64,000 nt of DNA. It comes from Diogma glabrata. Taxonomy: Eukaryota; Arthropoda; Insecta; Diptera; Cylindrotomidae. The position numbers were made by a program, and so were the translations under genes. This document shows, piece by piece, positions 43,031 to 58,751 of the stretch. The DNA lies in NCBI GenBank assembly GCA_963693315.1, contig OY856187.1, forward strand, positions 117,407,166 through 117,471,165, read 5' to 3'. The notes under the pieces were generated by a model that worked only from the letters and a program-made list of their open reading frames with translations, had not been told where the DNA came from and searched no databases. The stretch's first letter is position 1; every line of letters starts with the position of its first letter.

Positions 43031-44289
43031 TAACGAAATAAGATATAACGGAATTAGGCGGCACTCTCACGGTCGCATTTTTCGACCTACAACAAAATAA
43101 CTTTTTGTATATGTTTCGGCAAATAATATCTTGGACAAGTTCGTGAACTGGCCATATCCGGATACCAGTTAAGCGGTTAGAGCCTAAAAAGTCGAATAAT
43201 CTAGGGCGCTATAACTTCCGTTTGAATCATAATATTTTAGTTAAATTTATAAATATTGAATATTTGAACATATTTCTATCATTGTTATCCAAATTACAAC
43301 TTTGGCGTTCCAGGCTCCTGCAAAATCAGCTGTTTTAAAAATTTGCCAAATTTGTTTGTCCTTGATCTAGTGAAAATGGCCAAGGTCACATTTGAAAACT
43401 TTTTTACACAAAGATACAATATAAATCTTTCCAAAATTTAAAAAAAAATAGTTCTGGTCTAAAGTAGAGGCCCCAGGGCTGTTGAAATGAAAACAAACGC
43501 AAAAGGCGATGCTTTCATCGTGTTTCAGTTTATGTTATTTAAATTCATTTTAACTTTTAAGAATTCTTTTAAACTATAGCCTCACCAAATTCCAGCTTTC
43601 TAACCCAAAAGGTTCCATTTTTATAAGCAATTTAATGCACCTATTGTAGACAAATCTGAAGCCATATAATACCATAGGAAAATTAGCAAATTCTCTTTTG
43701 TTTTTATTTTTTTCACTAAGTAACCGTTCGAAAAAGATTAAATAAGAACAAAAAAAAACCACAACAAAGATGATTTTGAATTAAAATTGTTTGATAATGT
43801 TTGATTATAAATTATGTGTGATGGTATAATTGTAGTTGAAATTGAAATTTGTTGGATAATTCCGTTTCTACTTAGTTTTTGGATTTTAACTAATTTGATA
43901 CATTGATTCTACTTGTATGCATATCTGTCTGATCAAGAAATCTACCTTTTTCTAGCGGATATACCTGTCGCTAGACTTTTTTTAATCGAACCGATTGGTA
44001 TTGTAAAATAATGAAATGATATGACAATAACTTCCTTTTGATATGCCAAGTAATATACAAGAAACAAAACGAAGCTTCACGAAGTGAAATAAGTTGTTAG
44101 AAAATAAAATATTTTTATTAAATTAATAAATTTAATAATTGTTTAATTCACGAAGAAAGCTGAAAAAACAAAAATTAAAAATCGTACTTATAAAGAATAC
44201 TCAATGCCTACAAATCATATAAAATAACTGAAAAACAAACATTACCTACTATTCATAAAATTTCATGCTTCCTAGTTATATTATATGCA
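43031..44289. other. Unannotated region
   Basis: AT-rich with no sustained ORF. A moderately GC-richer block at 43050-43220 (GGTCGCATTTTTCGACCTAC and following) has no partner in the window. No gene supported. Confidence 0.35.
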
Positions 44290-44540
44290 CATTTTTAAAT
44301 ATTAAATGATTATCAGGCATGAAAAATTATAATTTTGATATTCATTGTTTATCAATAGTAATCATTGTTTTGTTTTTTTCAAAATTTTATGCTAACGTTT
44401 TATATTCCATGACTAAGTATTCATAAAAATGAATGCCTTAGAGTCATGGATATTGCAATAATATTATAAAAAGTGGTTGTCGGGAATAAACATTTATAAT
44501 TATGTTATATAAAACTTATGACTTGCAATCATAGCTTTAT
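44290..44540 (+). repeat. Satellite-like repeat, direct copy of 35330-35580
   Basis: Shares ATGGATATTGCAATAATATT and the following AAAAAGTGGTTGTCGGGAAT block with the copy at 35480. The beginning of a next monomer (GACTTGCAATCATAGCTTTA, 44520) is cut off by the LINE fragment that starts near 44545. Confidence 0.7.
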
Positions 44541-44544
44541 TTTT

Positions 44545-45600
44545 ATCCGTGTTTGCTCTAATCTCGTCCACAATTTTTGTCAGTAAATTAAAAAAGTTTG
44601 GGTTACGTTTGTTGGGGGACCGGTATAAAGCTATTGTAAAAAAAGTAATTTCTGGAAGACAAATCTTTAAAACCATTGTATTGAAGCCATCACCGTGTAG
44701 TTCAAAATTTGGAAAGCGTGTACACGCAACACTCTCATAAATGAATGCGCATAGGCCCTGATGGAGTTTAAAAGCTGATTCAAGCCTATATCTGGAATTA
44801 AGCTATTCTATAAAGAAAAAATTTTCAGATACTTGTGTTTCTGTAAGGAATAGAATGTTTGGTTTGTCGTGCTCAAGGTGATGTTGCACGTGGTCATGGT
44901 TAGCGTTCAATCCGCAGATGTTTTGAACATGTATTTTAAAGTTTGGTTTTGGTTCATATATGTGATGTCCCTGCAAATACCGTGGACATGCCGCTTTATG
45001 GGCGGGTGGATTGCGCATATTTGCTTTACCACTTGCAGACTTAAATTCCTTGTGTTGTGCTCCCATATATGTATCAAAAGGTTTATTTTTTTTATGTTTT
45101 ATTAGAGAATGGATAACTAAGCAAAAAATCTGATCATACAATAAAACATGACATATGCCAATATCTCATGATAAGATGAAGAAATAATAACAAAACAATA
45201 AGTGAAAAACAAATTGTGAGAAATGTGCAGAAAACAAAACAAAACTAATTGCCAATAATCCAGCTGATGCAGCGAACCCCAGACGCACCGCTCACCACCT
45301 CAATCGAGGCACAAAGCCCACACATAATTATGTGTTGGTCTGATTCCTCGGAAGAACCAACGAGCGGCACCACCACGGAACGCCGCCCAGCTAAGACTGG
45401 AAGTGCTGCCGTTGACTAATTAAAGTTCGTCCGCCAGCACCCTAAGATATCATCTTGGCTAATGATATCTCCTGCCATTGCCAGTGGTATGTGATATCTC
45501 GCGCTGACTCATATGTCAATGGCAGGGCTGGAGTACGCAGGGTAGTCAGACCCGTAGATCAACATTGATCAAAATCGATCCCTCCTGCGGGACGGATTCG
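44545..45600 (-). mobile_element. 5' part of a LINE: leader and endonuclease N-terminus
   Basis: On the minus strand a leader (45600-45140) rich in GATATC blocks precedes a frame with VQNICGLNANHDHVQHHL and NILFLTETQVS (44803-45141). Endonuclease sequence continues after a break with LCAFIYESVACTR and ALYRSPNKRNPNFF to about 44550. RT is absent. The leader matches the insertion in the UBF intron at 2500-2970. A retained 5' end with a lost 3' end is the reverse of usual LINE truncation, so deletion or a later insertion must be involved. Confidence 0.75.
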
Positions 45601-50386
<4,786 letters not shown>

Positions 50387-50925
50387 TTTTTAAGATAATT
50401 TATGAGTAAACAAACGTATGTAAATAGTATATATAGATATGAACTCTGTATTCGAGCGAAAAAATTAGTATTATTAGAAGACAATGAACATGATTGGATT
50501 TAGTATTTATGTAAAGAAAATATAACCTACCATATTTAAACAGAATAGAAATTTGAATCTTTATAAAAGGAAACATTATTTATACTTAAAATTTTCCACT
50601 CAATATCACTTATTTTATTTTTTATGAAATCTATAATCTATATTATTTTTTTATAATTTTCTCACAATGAAACGATTTATGATTTAATTGTTTGGCAATT
50701 TTTAGCATGCTTGCATGTTATAAACAAAATTAAAAATCAATAAGAGCATAAGTAAAATATATTTATACGTAAGAAAAACATAAAATTATTTATTTGGGCT
50801 TTTTGAGATCAATTAAACTCAAGTAAGTACAGAAGTAATTGGATTTTTTTCAATTCAAAGGTTTGATTTGAAGTTTTTCAGAAAAAAACTCCACTTCACA
50901 TTTTTCGTGTTTCGGATGAATTCGA
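50387..50925. other. Ack 3' flank
   Basis: AT-rich 3' UTR and intergenic DNA without ORFs. I noted no distinctive element apart from AT-rich runs. Confidence 0.4.
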
Positions 50926-51005
50926 ACCTTCCTCGTCAGTGCCCGGCTCGAATCCTTGGGCAGACACGCTATACTATCGACTACGCCGTTGAGGCGATGA
51001 CAATT
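50926..51005 (-). repeat. tRNA-like sequence (SINE head or tRNA pseudogene)
   Basis: Read on the minus strand, GGCGTAGTCGATAGTATAGC resembles a tRNA A-box/D-arm. About 25 nt further, GGATTCGAGCCGGG resembles a B-box/T-arm. A folded acceptor stem was not found, and the block is flanked by partial inverted GAAGTTGAAACTTTTT-like sequence. A tRNA-derived SINE is more likely than a working tRNA gene. Confidence 0.4.
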
Positions 51006-51254
51006 TCGAAGTTGAAACTTTTTCATCACTTATTTATGTTTACTTAAGTTGAGTTTTTCACTGTCATTAGACTCCATATTATGGAAATGTTTTTTTAACG
51101 ACTGTCATAGGAAGTATAATGTTTTCTATCTATCAGTTTAAAACAGAAAGTTGGCTTTTGCTGTTTAGCGAGCATTTTTTATTTTTTCTGCTCTTATTCG
51201 GAAAGTAAAAACACAAGTAAAACCAAATATATAATGGACAAACACATAATATTA

Positions 51255-51640
51255 AAATTTATTAATTTTTTCTCCCCAAAACACTTCTGATTTTTTGGCT
51301 ATAGAACCCGAGGGCTTCTTTTTTAAAATAGGCATAAATCTTTTATATTTACTAATATCCAAATTTTCTTTAACGATGAATGTTGATTTTAACATTGAAT
51401 AATTTACCACATTGTTGAAGACTTTTTTGTCTGCGATAGTTTACCAAAATATACTAAAAACACATCTTCAGAATAAAAGTTTCCTGTATTTTTGTTCTTA
51501 CACCAATTGATAAATAATAGGTAAGCTTTTTCATACCGGACTTTAGATTTTTCAGGCAACAGATGTAAAGTTAAATTGTTGGCTGCTTCTTTTATATGAG
51601 GTGAAGTGCTAATTATATCACTTTCATCACTACTGCTCAT
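51255..51640 (-). pseudogene. Fragment resembling the N-terminal domain of a Crypton-type tyrosine recombinase
   Basis: The frame starts MSSSDESDIIS and continues PEKSKVRYEKAYLLFINWC, YSEDVFLVYFGKLSQ and KSSTMW. A stop follows, but one base to the side the same protein resumes as YSMLKSTFIVKENLDISKY and KKKPSGSIAKKSEVFWG, ending at about 51258. Helical SAM-like segments of this pattern occur at the N-terminus of tyrosine recombinases and related insect proteins. The catalytic C-terminal domain is absent. The single-base shift near 51403 suggests decay or, less likely, a sequencing error. Family assignment is by recalled resemblance only. Confidence 0.45.
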
Positions 51641-52256
51641 TTTAAATTATTTTTATTTAAAAATAGATAGAAACTGTATAAATTTTAAATTTATTAAGTT
51701 AAAATTTTAACTTGACGTCCGATACGTTTTTTAAACAACAAATAAATGCCTCCTTGGCAACTTTGATCGCATTTGTCGGCAGTCGTTAAAAAATAGTATG
51801 TACACTTTGAGCAGAAATTAACATTGCTGCTCTGACATGATTGTTGGTTTCGGCTACGCCTCAGCCAGCAATTTTCATGCACGCGCAGCAATGTAGTACT
51901 TTCTGCTCTTAATATACAATCTACTATCACATTATATGACATTTTTTGCATTAAAATTATTTGTTTTTGATTGATATATTGATTACCGCAGTTTGTCTTT
52001 TATAACTGACAACGAACAATTGAAAAGTGAATAAGTGAAGTGAAAATACTGTATGGTAAAAAATGGTGATAAAATGAAAATAAATTTCAAGATCTTGACA
52101 ACCTGGTGTATAACCCGTCTCTTTGCAGAATTGCAAAGTTGAATCTGAATTCTGAATACCAATTTAAAATGGAATTTGAATCCTTACTTAAGATTTAAGA
52201 ATGAAAAAAAATCTGATTGGAATAAATGTTTTATATTTAAATTGAACTAATTTTTA
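51641..52256. other. No supported gene
   Basis: Contains a minus-strand 85-codon frame (51694-51951) with several cysteines but no recognised motif, and otherwise AT-rich sequence downstream of the EMC8/9 gene. Confidence 0.35.
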
Positions 52257-52974
52257 TTAATACAATGCTAGTAATTTATTGATATCAGTATTTAAATAAG
52301 AATTAGTCCAATCACTTTCTGTATTATCTAAATAATTATCAAAATCGTGAAGATCCTTCATTGCACCTCGTTTTAGCAAAGCCGATGTAGCATCCAGCGT
52401 TGCGTTAGATTGCGTCAAAATAAAGTTTGCCTTTGTCCAATGACTATCAACAGATTGCCATAATTTTATTGCCGGTTTATCCATGTTAAACGAAATTAAC
52501 CTGTTATCAATCTATGTATAATAAAATAGAATTAATTTCACTAAAACTATCGCCAAACTACCTACCGATACTAACAATAGCAAAACATGCCGAATTGAAA
52601 TTTTCTGCAATTTTGTCGGCAATTTTCCCACCTGGTGCTTTTTCAATAGAATTATCATTAAAATTTTCTGCTCCAGCATAGTACCCAACAATTTGAAGAT
52701 CTGAATCATTGGCCATTGTTTCGATCTAAAAGTGTATAACCCAATTATTGTATGAATCTTAAACAGAATTATTTGTTTGTTTTACTTGAACAAGAGCAAT
52801 TTCTGCCATTGGAGTGACATGGAGGCATTGATGAAATAAGGGAATAGCATCTACTACAGTTATATTTTTCTCACGCGAAGCTAAAAGAATACCATTTATC
52901 GCACAATGAGGATATTTAGCTGCATGAAAAATCATTTTAACATATGCACGAGAAGAAATTGTAACTTCACCCAT
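52257..52974 (-). CDS. ER membrane protein complex subunit 8/9-like (3 exons, 197 aa)
   Basis: EMC8/9 is a soluble cytosolic subunit of the ER membrane complex, which inserts transmembrane segments. Exons (transcript order) 52974-52786, 52725-52576 and 52511-52257 give 594 nt in frame, all phase 0. The MPN-like fold is recognisable from AYVKMIFHAAKYPHCAINGI, VVDAIPLFHQCLHVTPMAEI and IVGYYAGAENFND. The C-terminus carries HDFDNYLDNTESDWTNSYLN, close to the family signature. The metal-binding JAMM histidines of proteolytic MPN proteins are not apparent, as expected. For exon 2, donor GTTAGT was preferred over a nearby GTAGGT because it keeps the frame. It is divergent from the MADF-BESS gene over 226 bp. 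Confidence 0.9.
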
Positions 52975-53200
52975 TTTTTAATATATTATAAAACTTATTG
53001 AAACTAATTTTTGTTCTATTTAATTAAAATTAATCTGCTAAATTATTTTAACTTATCATTAATATAAATATTTGTCAGCTTTCTTCGTTATCGAAATTTC
53101 TGTTTTGTAAATGCCAGCGTCACACAGCGGGGAACATTTATACTAACAACTTCGAAATTCGATTGTCAAATAATTAAAAAACATAATAAAACGTAAAACT
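52975..53200. promoter_or_regulatory. Presumed bidirectional promoter between EMC8/9 and the MADF-BESS gene
   Basis: Both start codons face away from this 226-bp interval, so it must contain both 5' UTRs and both promoters. It is AT-rich on the sides with a GC-richer core near 53110-53130 (CCAGCGTCACACAGCGGGGA). No TATA box was assigned. Inferred from gene arrangement. Confidence 0.5.
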
Positions 53201-54081
53201 ATGGCACAAACTACAGCGCAGATTTGGTCCTCTCAAGATGTTTTGGAATTAATTAAAAGTGTTCGGCATTCGCCTTTTTTATACAACAGTAAGAGTCCTA
53301 AATATAACGATGCCCAAACAATTGAAAATAAATGGAATATAATATCGCAGTATATTGGTGGAAAATCAGGTATATAAAATGGTTATTCTTTGTTGCAGGC
53401 TGTAATAAAAATTATTATTTTTAGCTATTGACTGTCGTACTAAATGGGATCAACTAACATCGCAACTAAAACGAATTGAACAAAGTAGACAAGAGACAAA
53501 TTCAACTCCTAATTGGATTTACTATAAATCATTGGCATTCTTAATTCCATATCTTGAAATATCTAAAAAGTACTTGTTTCTAATAAAAGTGAGTTCCTTT
53601 ATAATATTTGTTTTATTTCAGAAGACCATATTCACCAGATGTAACTGGACCATCATCGCTGAATGGAGTTGAACCAAAAACTAATCACTTAGACGTCCCA
53701 ATAAAGGTTGCGGCTATTTCTACTTTTGTTGCATCAACACCCTTTGTGTCCGTTCGCAATAATCAAAATCCGACGGTCAATAAAAATTTAAGCGAATTTG
53801 ATTTCCCAATAGACGAGCCAACACAATTCTTGACTCCGTCATCGCATCCGAATAACAACGAGGAGCAGGAACCAAGAGCTTCATCGCCTATTATGGTTGA
53901 TCAAAACGAATTAAATAACCACACAAGTACTGATATTTTAATTAATCATGCATCGGGATCGAACGATTATTTTTTCAAAATGATTTCTACAGAAATGAAT
54001 AAATTATCGAATCAGGAGCAAAGCAAATTTCGAATTTTTGTTTTGAATAAATTACATGAAATGCTTTACTCTAACAATTGA
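53201..54081 (+). CDS. MADF-BESS domain DNA-binding protein (3 exons, 257 aa)
   Basis: Insect-type transcriptional regulator with a Myb-like MADF DNA-binding domain and a BESS protein-interaction domain. Exons 53201-53369, 53425-53569 and 53622-54081 join in frame (774 nt) across 55- and 52-nt introns. MADF, about 12-95: DVLELIKSVRHSPFLYNSKS, ENKWNIISQYIGG, CRTKWDQLTSQLKR and WIYYKSLAFLIPYL. A polar, Ser/Asn-rich linker follows. BESS is near 222-254: YFFKMISTEMNKLSNQEQSK then FRIFVLNKLHEML. Donor GTACTT at 53570 was chosen because the alternative GTGAGT at 53589 breaks the frame. The specific orthologue is unknown because this family is large. Confidence 0.88.
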
Positions 54082-54165
54082 ATAAACCTCGTTGCAAGTA
54101 ATTTGTTTGAATTGTTTATTTTTAAGTTGAATAGAATTGTATTTGTTTTTATATAAATATTGTTA

Positions 54166-54775
54166 CGTTTTTTCAAACTTCCTTCGAATTGGTCTAACTC
54201 ACAATTCGATAAACGCAATTCCCAAATCACTCTGGATTCGATCACTGATTAGTGATCGTGATTACTGATTAGTAAGCAAACACACCAGGTTTTATTAAGT
54301 ATTCAACACCTTAATTGTTCCACAACAACAGGAAAACAAAACAGCAAACAATATTTCTAAATTCTAACTAGAATATTCTTTAACAGCTTCAGAAACTCCA
54401 AGGGTTGATTGTAGAAATTTCCAGTAACACAACGTTCAAAATAATACACAAAATATTTCTATTCAATAACACTTAAAACTTTATTCACAAAAACTAATTC
54501 AAATATGTATCACTTTTATAATTTTAACTTTACCGTCACACGTTTAAAATAAAACTAATTCCTAATCTACAAGAGGTAATCGCTTTTATGCTTTTCTAGA
54601 AAATTCGAGGTCACTTTTGAGAAATCTTGAGAAAATATTAAAATATTCGATTATTTTACGTTACGTTGATTTGATTCATAAAATCATTTATTTTATGTTG
54701 ACCTTAATTCTAAGAATATGTACAACAACAACACTATTCGTTTCATTCATTTGTTGTTGCGTTACGTTGTGATTT
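54166..54775. repeat. Possible solo LTR or other dispersed repeat
   Basis: Part of this block (54400-54480) matches 30620-30700. A TGTTACGTTTTTTC start at about 54167 and a later GCGTTACGTTGTG near 54758 hint at LTR-like borders, but no target duplication was confirmed. The block contains a palindromic CACTGATTAGTGATCGTGAT stretch at about 54242. There is no coding sequence. Confidence 0.4.
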
Positions 54776-55269
54776 GATTTTACTGGAAGAAACTGTAATA
54801 GTCTAGATTTTTCTGTAATAACAATATTATTCCAATTTTTTCTTTGGGGTTTATATTTTATTGAGAAGTTGAAGCTTCAAGATATCGTCTTAACAGGAAA
54901 TAATTTAAAATTCCAGAATAAACAAAGTTTTCTCCTAATACGGAACATAGTAATCCTTTATTTGTCCTTCATTGTTTCAATCGTTATTTCAATATCGTCA
55001 AAAACTTTACGCCTTTTGAAGCCAAAAAAAGACGGCAGTCTTGAGGACTGTCGGCAGAAGTGAAAACTGAAATAGCTGTGGTTTTATCGTCTAACTAAAT
55101 ACAACAAAATCTTTACTTACTTTACCACATTGTTATTAACCGAGAAAAACATCAAATTCAATAACAAAGAAAAAACCAAAATATAAATCAAGAGAACGAC
55201 AGTAAAATTATTTATAATATATTATCATTAATTTCAACAATACTTGGTTATTCGTTGTTGTTGTTGTAG
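54776..55269. other. No gene seen
   Basis: AT-rich. Contains a short inverted pair around GACGGCAGTC/GACTGTCGGC at 55032-55053 and a chance plus-strand ORF of 64 codons. Not annotated further. Confidence 0.35.
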
Positions 55270-55790
55270 CGACGCGTGGAGGTGCTATTCTTCCGGCTTC
55301 AAGTCCAGGTTCAGGAACTCTGCTACTGCCCTTGGGCGGTACCACAGATCTTCCTTCGTCAGGTCGGTTGGTTTCTTAACTGGATCTTAACTGCGGATCT
55401 TAACTGCGCTAGAATGGTTCTAATGCTGCGTGGCAGTTTTACCTCTTCAGCAGCGACTTGTGGTGGTTTGCCATTAAGAACTCGATTTGGGGCGTAGTTC
55501 TTTATTGTGTCTTCAACGGTTTTTGTATGTATCTTTTTCAACCCCCTCCTGTACGTAGGCTCGTCGATGTTATTTATGTCTTCATTGTTTTTGACATCTT
55601 GTAGAAAGCATTTCGCCGTCCTTCTTATGTCTCTAGGTGGTGTTGTCATGGATAAGGTGTCATTGCAGGGATGTTGCTCTCTATGACAGGACCAAAGATA
55701 TTGTTTGGTAAGCATTTCGTTGTGTTCACGGACCGGCAATATGTTACATTCTTCGTGCAAGTGATCTCGGTGGGCCATCAGGTGACATCC
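55270..55790 (-). mobile_element. 3' terminal coding piece of a LINE
   Basis: The minus-strand frame 55359-55778 reads MAHRDHLHEECNILPVREHN, LTKQYLWSCHREQHPCND and PPRDIRRTAK. After a further frame change it reaches LTKEDLWYRPRAVAEFLNLD near 55290. This is the layout of the segment between RT/RNase H and the end of ORF2 in some I/LOA-type LINEs. RT itself is missing. Clade assignment is tentative. Confidence 0.6.
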
Positions 55791-55828
55791 GGTTGCTGTT
55801 CCTTATTTGGTACAGCAACCGGATGTCA
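55783..55828. repeat. Perfect 17-bp stem hairpin
   Basis: TGACATCCGGTTGCTGT (55783-55799) is followed by a 12-nt spacer and its exact reverse complement (55812-55828). It lies at the broken end of the LINE fragment. There is no U-run typical of a terminator, and a eukaryotic context makes one unlikely. Confidence 0.9.
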
Positions 55829-56215
55829 GGTTGGTTATTCGTACTATCAATTGCGTTTCATTTTCTTTAAAAGATAAGAAAAAATAAAAAGTATAAAGAA
55901 AAACAAACAAATCAAATATGACAAACACATTTTTTTTTATTTTACTTAAAAATATAACAAAATCTTCACTTACTATACCACACTTAAACCGAATAATAAA
56001 ATCAAATTCAATAACAAAGAAAAAAAAAACAAATCATAAATCAAGAAAGAGAATAAGGAAATAATAAATGATTACAATTTATCTCACTCTCTTTTAATAT
56101 TTATTTTATATTTAATATTTATTTAGCGTGACGATATGACTCGAATATATAAATTTTTCTCCATACAAAATCGCACAACGTGCCTGAAGACAGAGCCGTC
56201 TTAAACCTTTCGTAG
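55829..56215. other. No gene seen
   Basis: AT-rich spacer. Near 56178-56215 a GTGCCT start and, after the MITE, an AGGCAC end (56745-56751) suggest a small older inverted repeat that the MITE at 56216 interrupted. Confidence 0.35.
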
Positions 56216-56739
56216 CCCTGGTTAAACATTCCAATTCAAACCTATTGAATCCTATTAAATCCAATATAATTTCAATAGGATTAAATCGGATTGAATTGGT
56301 TTAATAGGAAGACTTCGATCTACCAATTAAAATTCAATCGGAATGAATGGGATTTAACAGGAAAAGAGGTTCTGTAGGATTCTAAAGGAAATTTCCAATT
56401 GAGTTTCAATCGGAAATTAAGAGATTCAATAGGAAAAAGGAACTTAGAAAAAAATTAAACAATCTTATAAATTTAACAGGATTTAATTCGAAAAGATTTA
56501 ATAGGAATGAATAGGATTAATCGGAATTCTGCAATGGAAATTTCCAATTAATTCCTATTTATATACATTTCCTATAGATTCCAGTTGAAAAATAAAATAG
56601 AGATATTTAACAGGAATGAATAGGATTGTATTGGAAATAGATTTTTTGAATAGGAATTAATTGAAAATTCCCAATGCAGAATTCCGATTAATCCAATTAA
56701 TTTTTTTCAATTGGTTTGAATTGGAATGTTTAACCAGGG
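56216..56739. mobile_element. MITE with 30-bp-scale terminal inverted repeats
   Basis: The element starts CCCTGGTTAAACATTCCAAT and ends with the exact reverse complement (ATTGGAATGTTTAACCAGGG). Identity continues inward through TCAAACC. AG stands before (56214-56215) and after (56740-56741), a possible 2-bp target duplication. The interior is built from recurrent ATTCAATAGGAAT and TAGGATT-like motifs in both orientations, so the whole 524 bp can fold back. No ORF. Superfamily undetermined. Confidence 0.85.
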
Positions 56740-56884
56740 AGGCCTTAGGCACATTACAATATATATTATGAAAACGAAATTAGTACAGAATTATTTGGAT
56801 CACAGTTTAATTTGGATTTTCAATTGTCTTGGAATAGTTGATTGCGCATAGCACCGTTATATTTAAGTTTGCATAATTTGTGTT

Positions 56885-58685
56885 ATTTTATGAATATGGG
56901 TCATTCCTTTACAAACCGAACACCTTTCTGGCCAACACTTTTTGGATTTGGCTGAAATTTTTTTAGGGGTTTTATATTGAAAAAAAAGATAAACGTATTC
57001 CAGTTTTTTTTATTATTGGAAATTAGTCTTTTAAGTCTCCAGAATTTCGTAATTTTTTACTTGAAGACTTATTTTCAAAAATTCATGACTTCGGCTCTAT
57101 TAAAGATAGAAACTTCTGTTTCAATTTGTTTTAAAGTAAAAGGATGCTAATTCAAAAAAAAATAAAATCTATAAAAATTGTTAACAAATTTCTATTGTTA
57201 ACGAGCAAATAAAATGTTAAAATCGATTTTTAGTAATTGTCCCACCCACGTAATGAGTTTTTAGTGTGACCGTCGTATTCTACGTTCAATTTTCTACAAA
57301 ATCCGTAGTTTTTATTAATGGAGAAATGATTTTTACTGTTTGAAATAAAATAACTTTTGAGCGCGGGACGACAAGAAACTCCATAAATGGGCCATTCTTT
57401 TGCATACCGAACAGATTAGGACAAAATCTGACCAAAATATTTTTGATTTAGCTGAAAATTTGTTTACGGGTTCTCTGGGTTCTCGGTTAAAAGATATACG
57501 TGTTAAAAAAATAGAGCGGATCTAAATTTCGATAATTTCGTGGTTTTTGGCTTCAAGACTTATTTTCAAAGATTCATAACTTCGGTTCTGGGAAAGATAG
57601 AAACTGTTTTTCTGTTTTATTTGAACTTTTAAAAGAAATTGTTATCTTTAAAGATTAATTACAAATTAGATTTTCCTACCGCGGGACGACAAAAATTTTT
57701 TTCTAGTCCCGCGCTCGATAAATTAATTTATTTCACAGTAAAAATCATTTCTCCATTAATTAAAAGACGTTTTTTATAGAAAATGAAACGTAGAATACGT
57801 TTTTAGTGGACAATAACTAAAAATTGACTTTAACATTTTATTTGTTTATGACAATAGGAATTTGATAATAATTTTTATTGGAATTATTTTTTTTAAAAGC
57901 ATCTTTTAGCTTGAAAATAAAATAAAACGGAAGTTTCTGTCTTTAATAGAACCGAAGTTATGAATTATTGAAAATAAGTCTTCAAGTCAGAAATCGCGAA
58001 ATTCTCAAAATTTAAAACCGTTCTTATTTCCAAAAAAAGAAAGAAAAAATCCAGGAACAGGTATATCTTTTTTTTCGATATAGAACCCCTAAAAATACAT
58101 ATTTTCAGCTAAATCAAAAATGTGTTGGTCAGATTTTGTCCAAATCTATTCGGTGTGTGATGACCCATTTATAGAATTTTTTGTCGTCCCACACGATAAA
58201 TTAATTTATTTCACAGTAAAAATCATTTCTCCGTTAATTAAAAATACGTTTTTTATAGAAAATTAAACATTGAATACGATGGTCATGCTAAAACTCATTT
58301 GGACAGTGGGGAAGGGGGGTGCAATTACTAAAAATCGATTTTAACATTTGATTTGTTTATAAGAACAGGAATTTGTTAATAATTTTTATTGAATTTATAT
58401 TTTTTTAAAAATAGCATCTTCTAACTTTGAAATAAAACAAAACAGAAGTTTCTATCTTTAATAGAACCAAAGTTATTAATTTTTAAAAACAAGTCTTCAA
58501 GCCAAAGATCACAAAATTCTTGAAATTTAGAACCGCTCTATTTCCAAAAAAAACTCCTCGAACACGTATATCTTTTTTTTCGGTATAAAACCCCTAAAAA
58601 AAGATTTCAGCCAAATCAAAAATGGGTCGGTCAGATTTTGTCCAAATCTGTTAGATTTGTAAAAGAATGCCCCTTATGAATAACT
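56885..58685. repeat. Foldback element, uninterrupted copy of the 35945-43030 family
   Basis: Two direct subunits (about 56890-57370 and 57385-57690) are followed by two inverted ones (about 57690-58190 and 58195-58680), with the turn near 57690. Shared blocks are the ATTC(C/T)TT.....CCGAAC start, GGCTGAAA, GAAGACTTATTTTCAAA, AATAAAATGTTAAAATC and GAGCGCGGGACGAC. The copy shows what the split element at 35945 looked like before the LINE inserted. No ORF. Confidence 0.8.
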
Positions 58686-58751
58686 ACTATATGCATTATT
58701 CAAACAGATCTCAGCGTGCGAATTTTCAATCTTTCATCATTCAAGGTTTAA

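Noticed and set aside
51694..51951. Cysteine-containing 85-codon minus-strand ORF
   Set aside because: No start context, no recognised motif and no splice partner; cannot be separated from chance.
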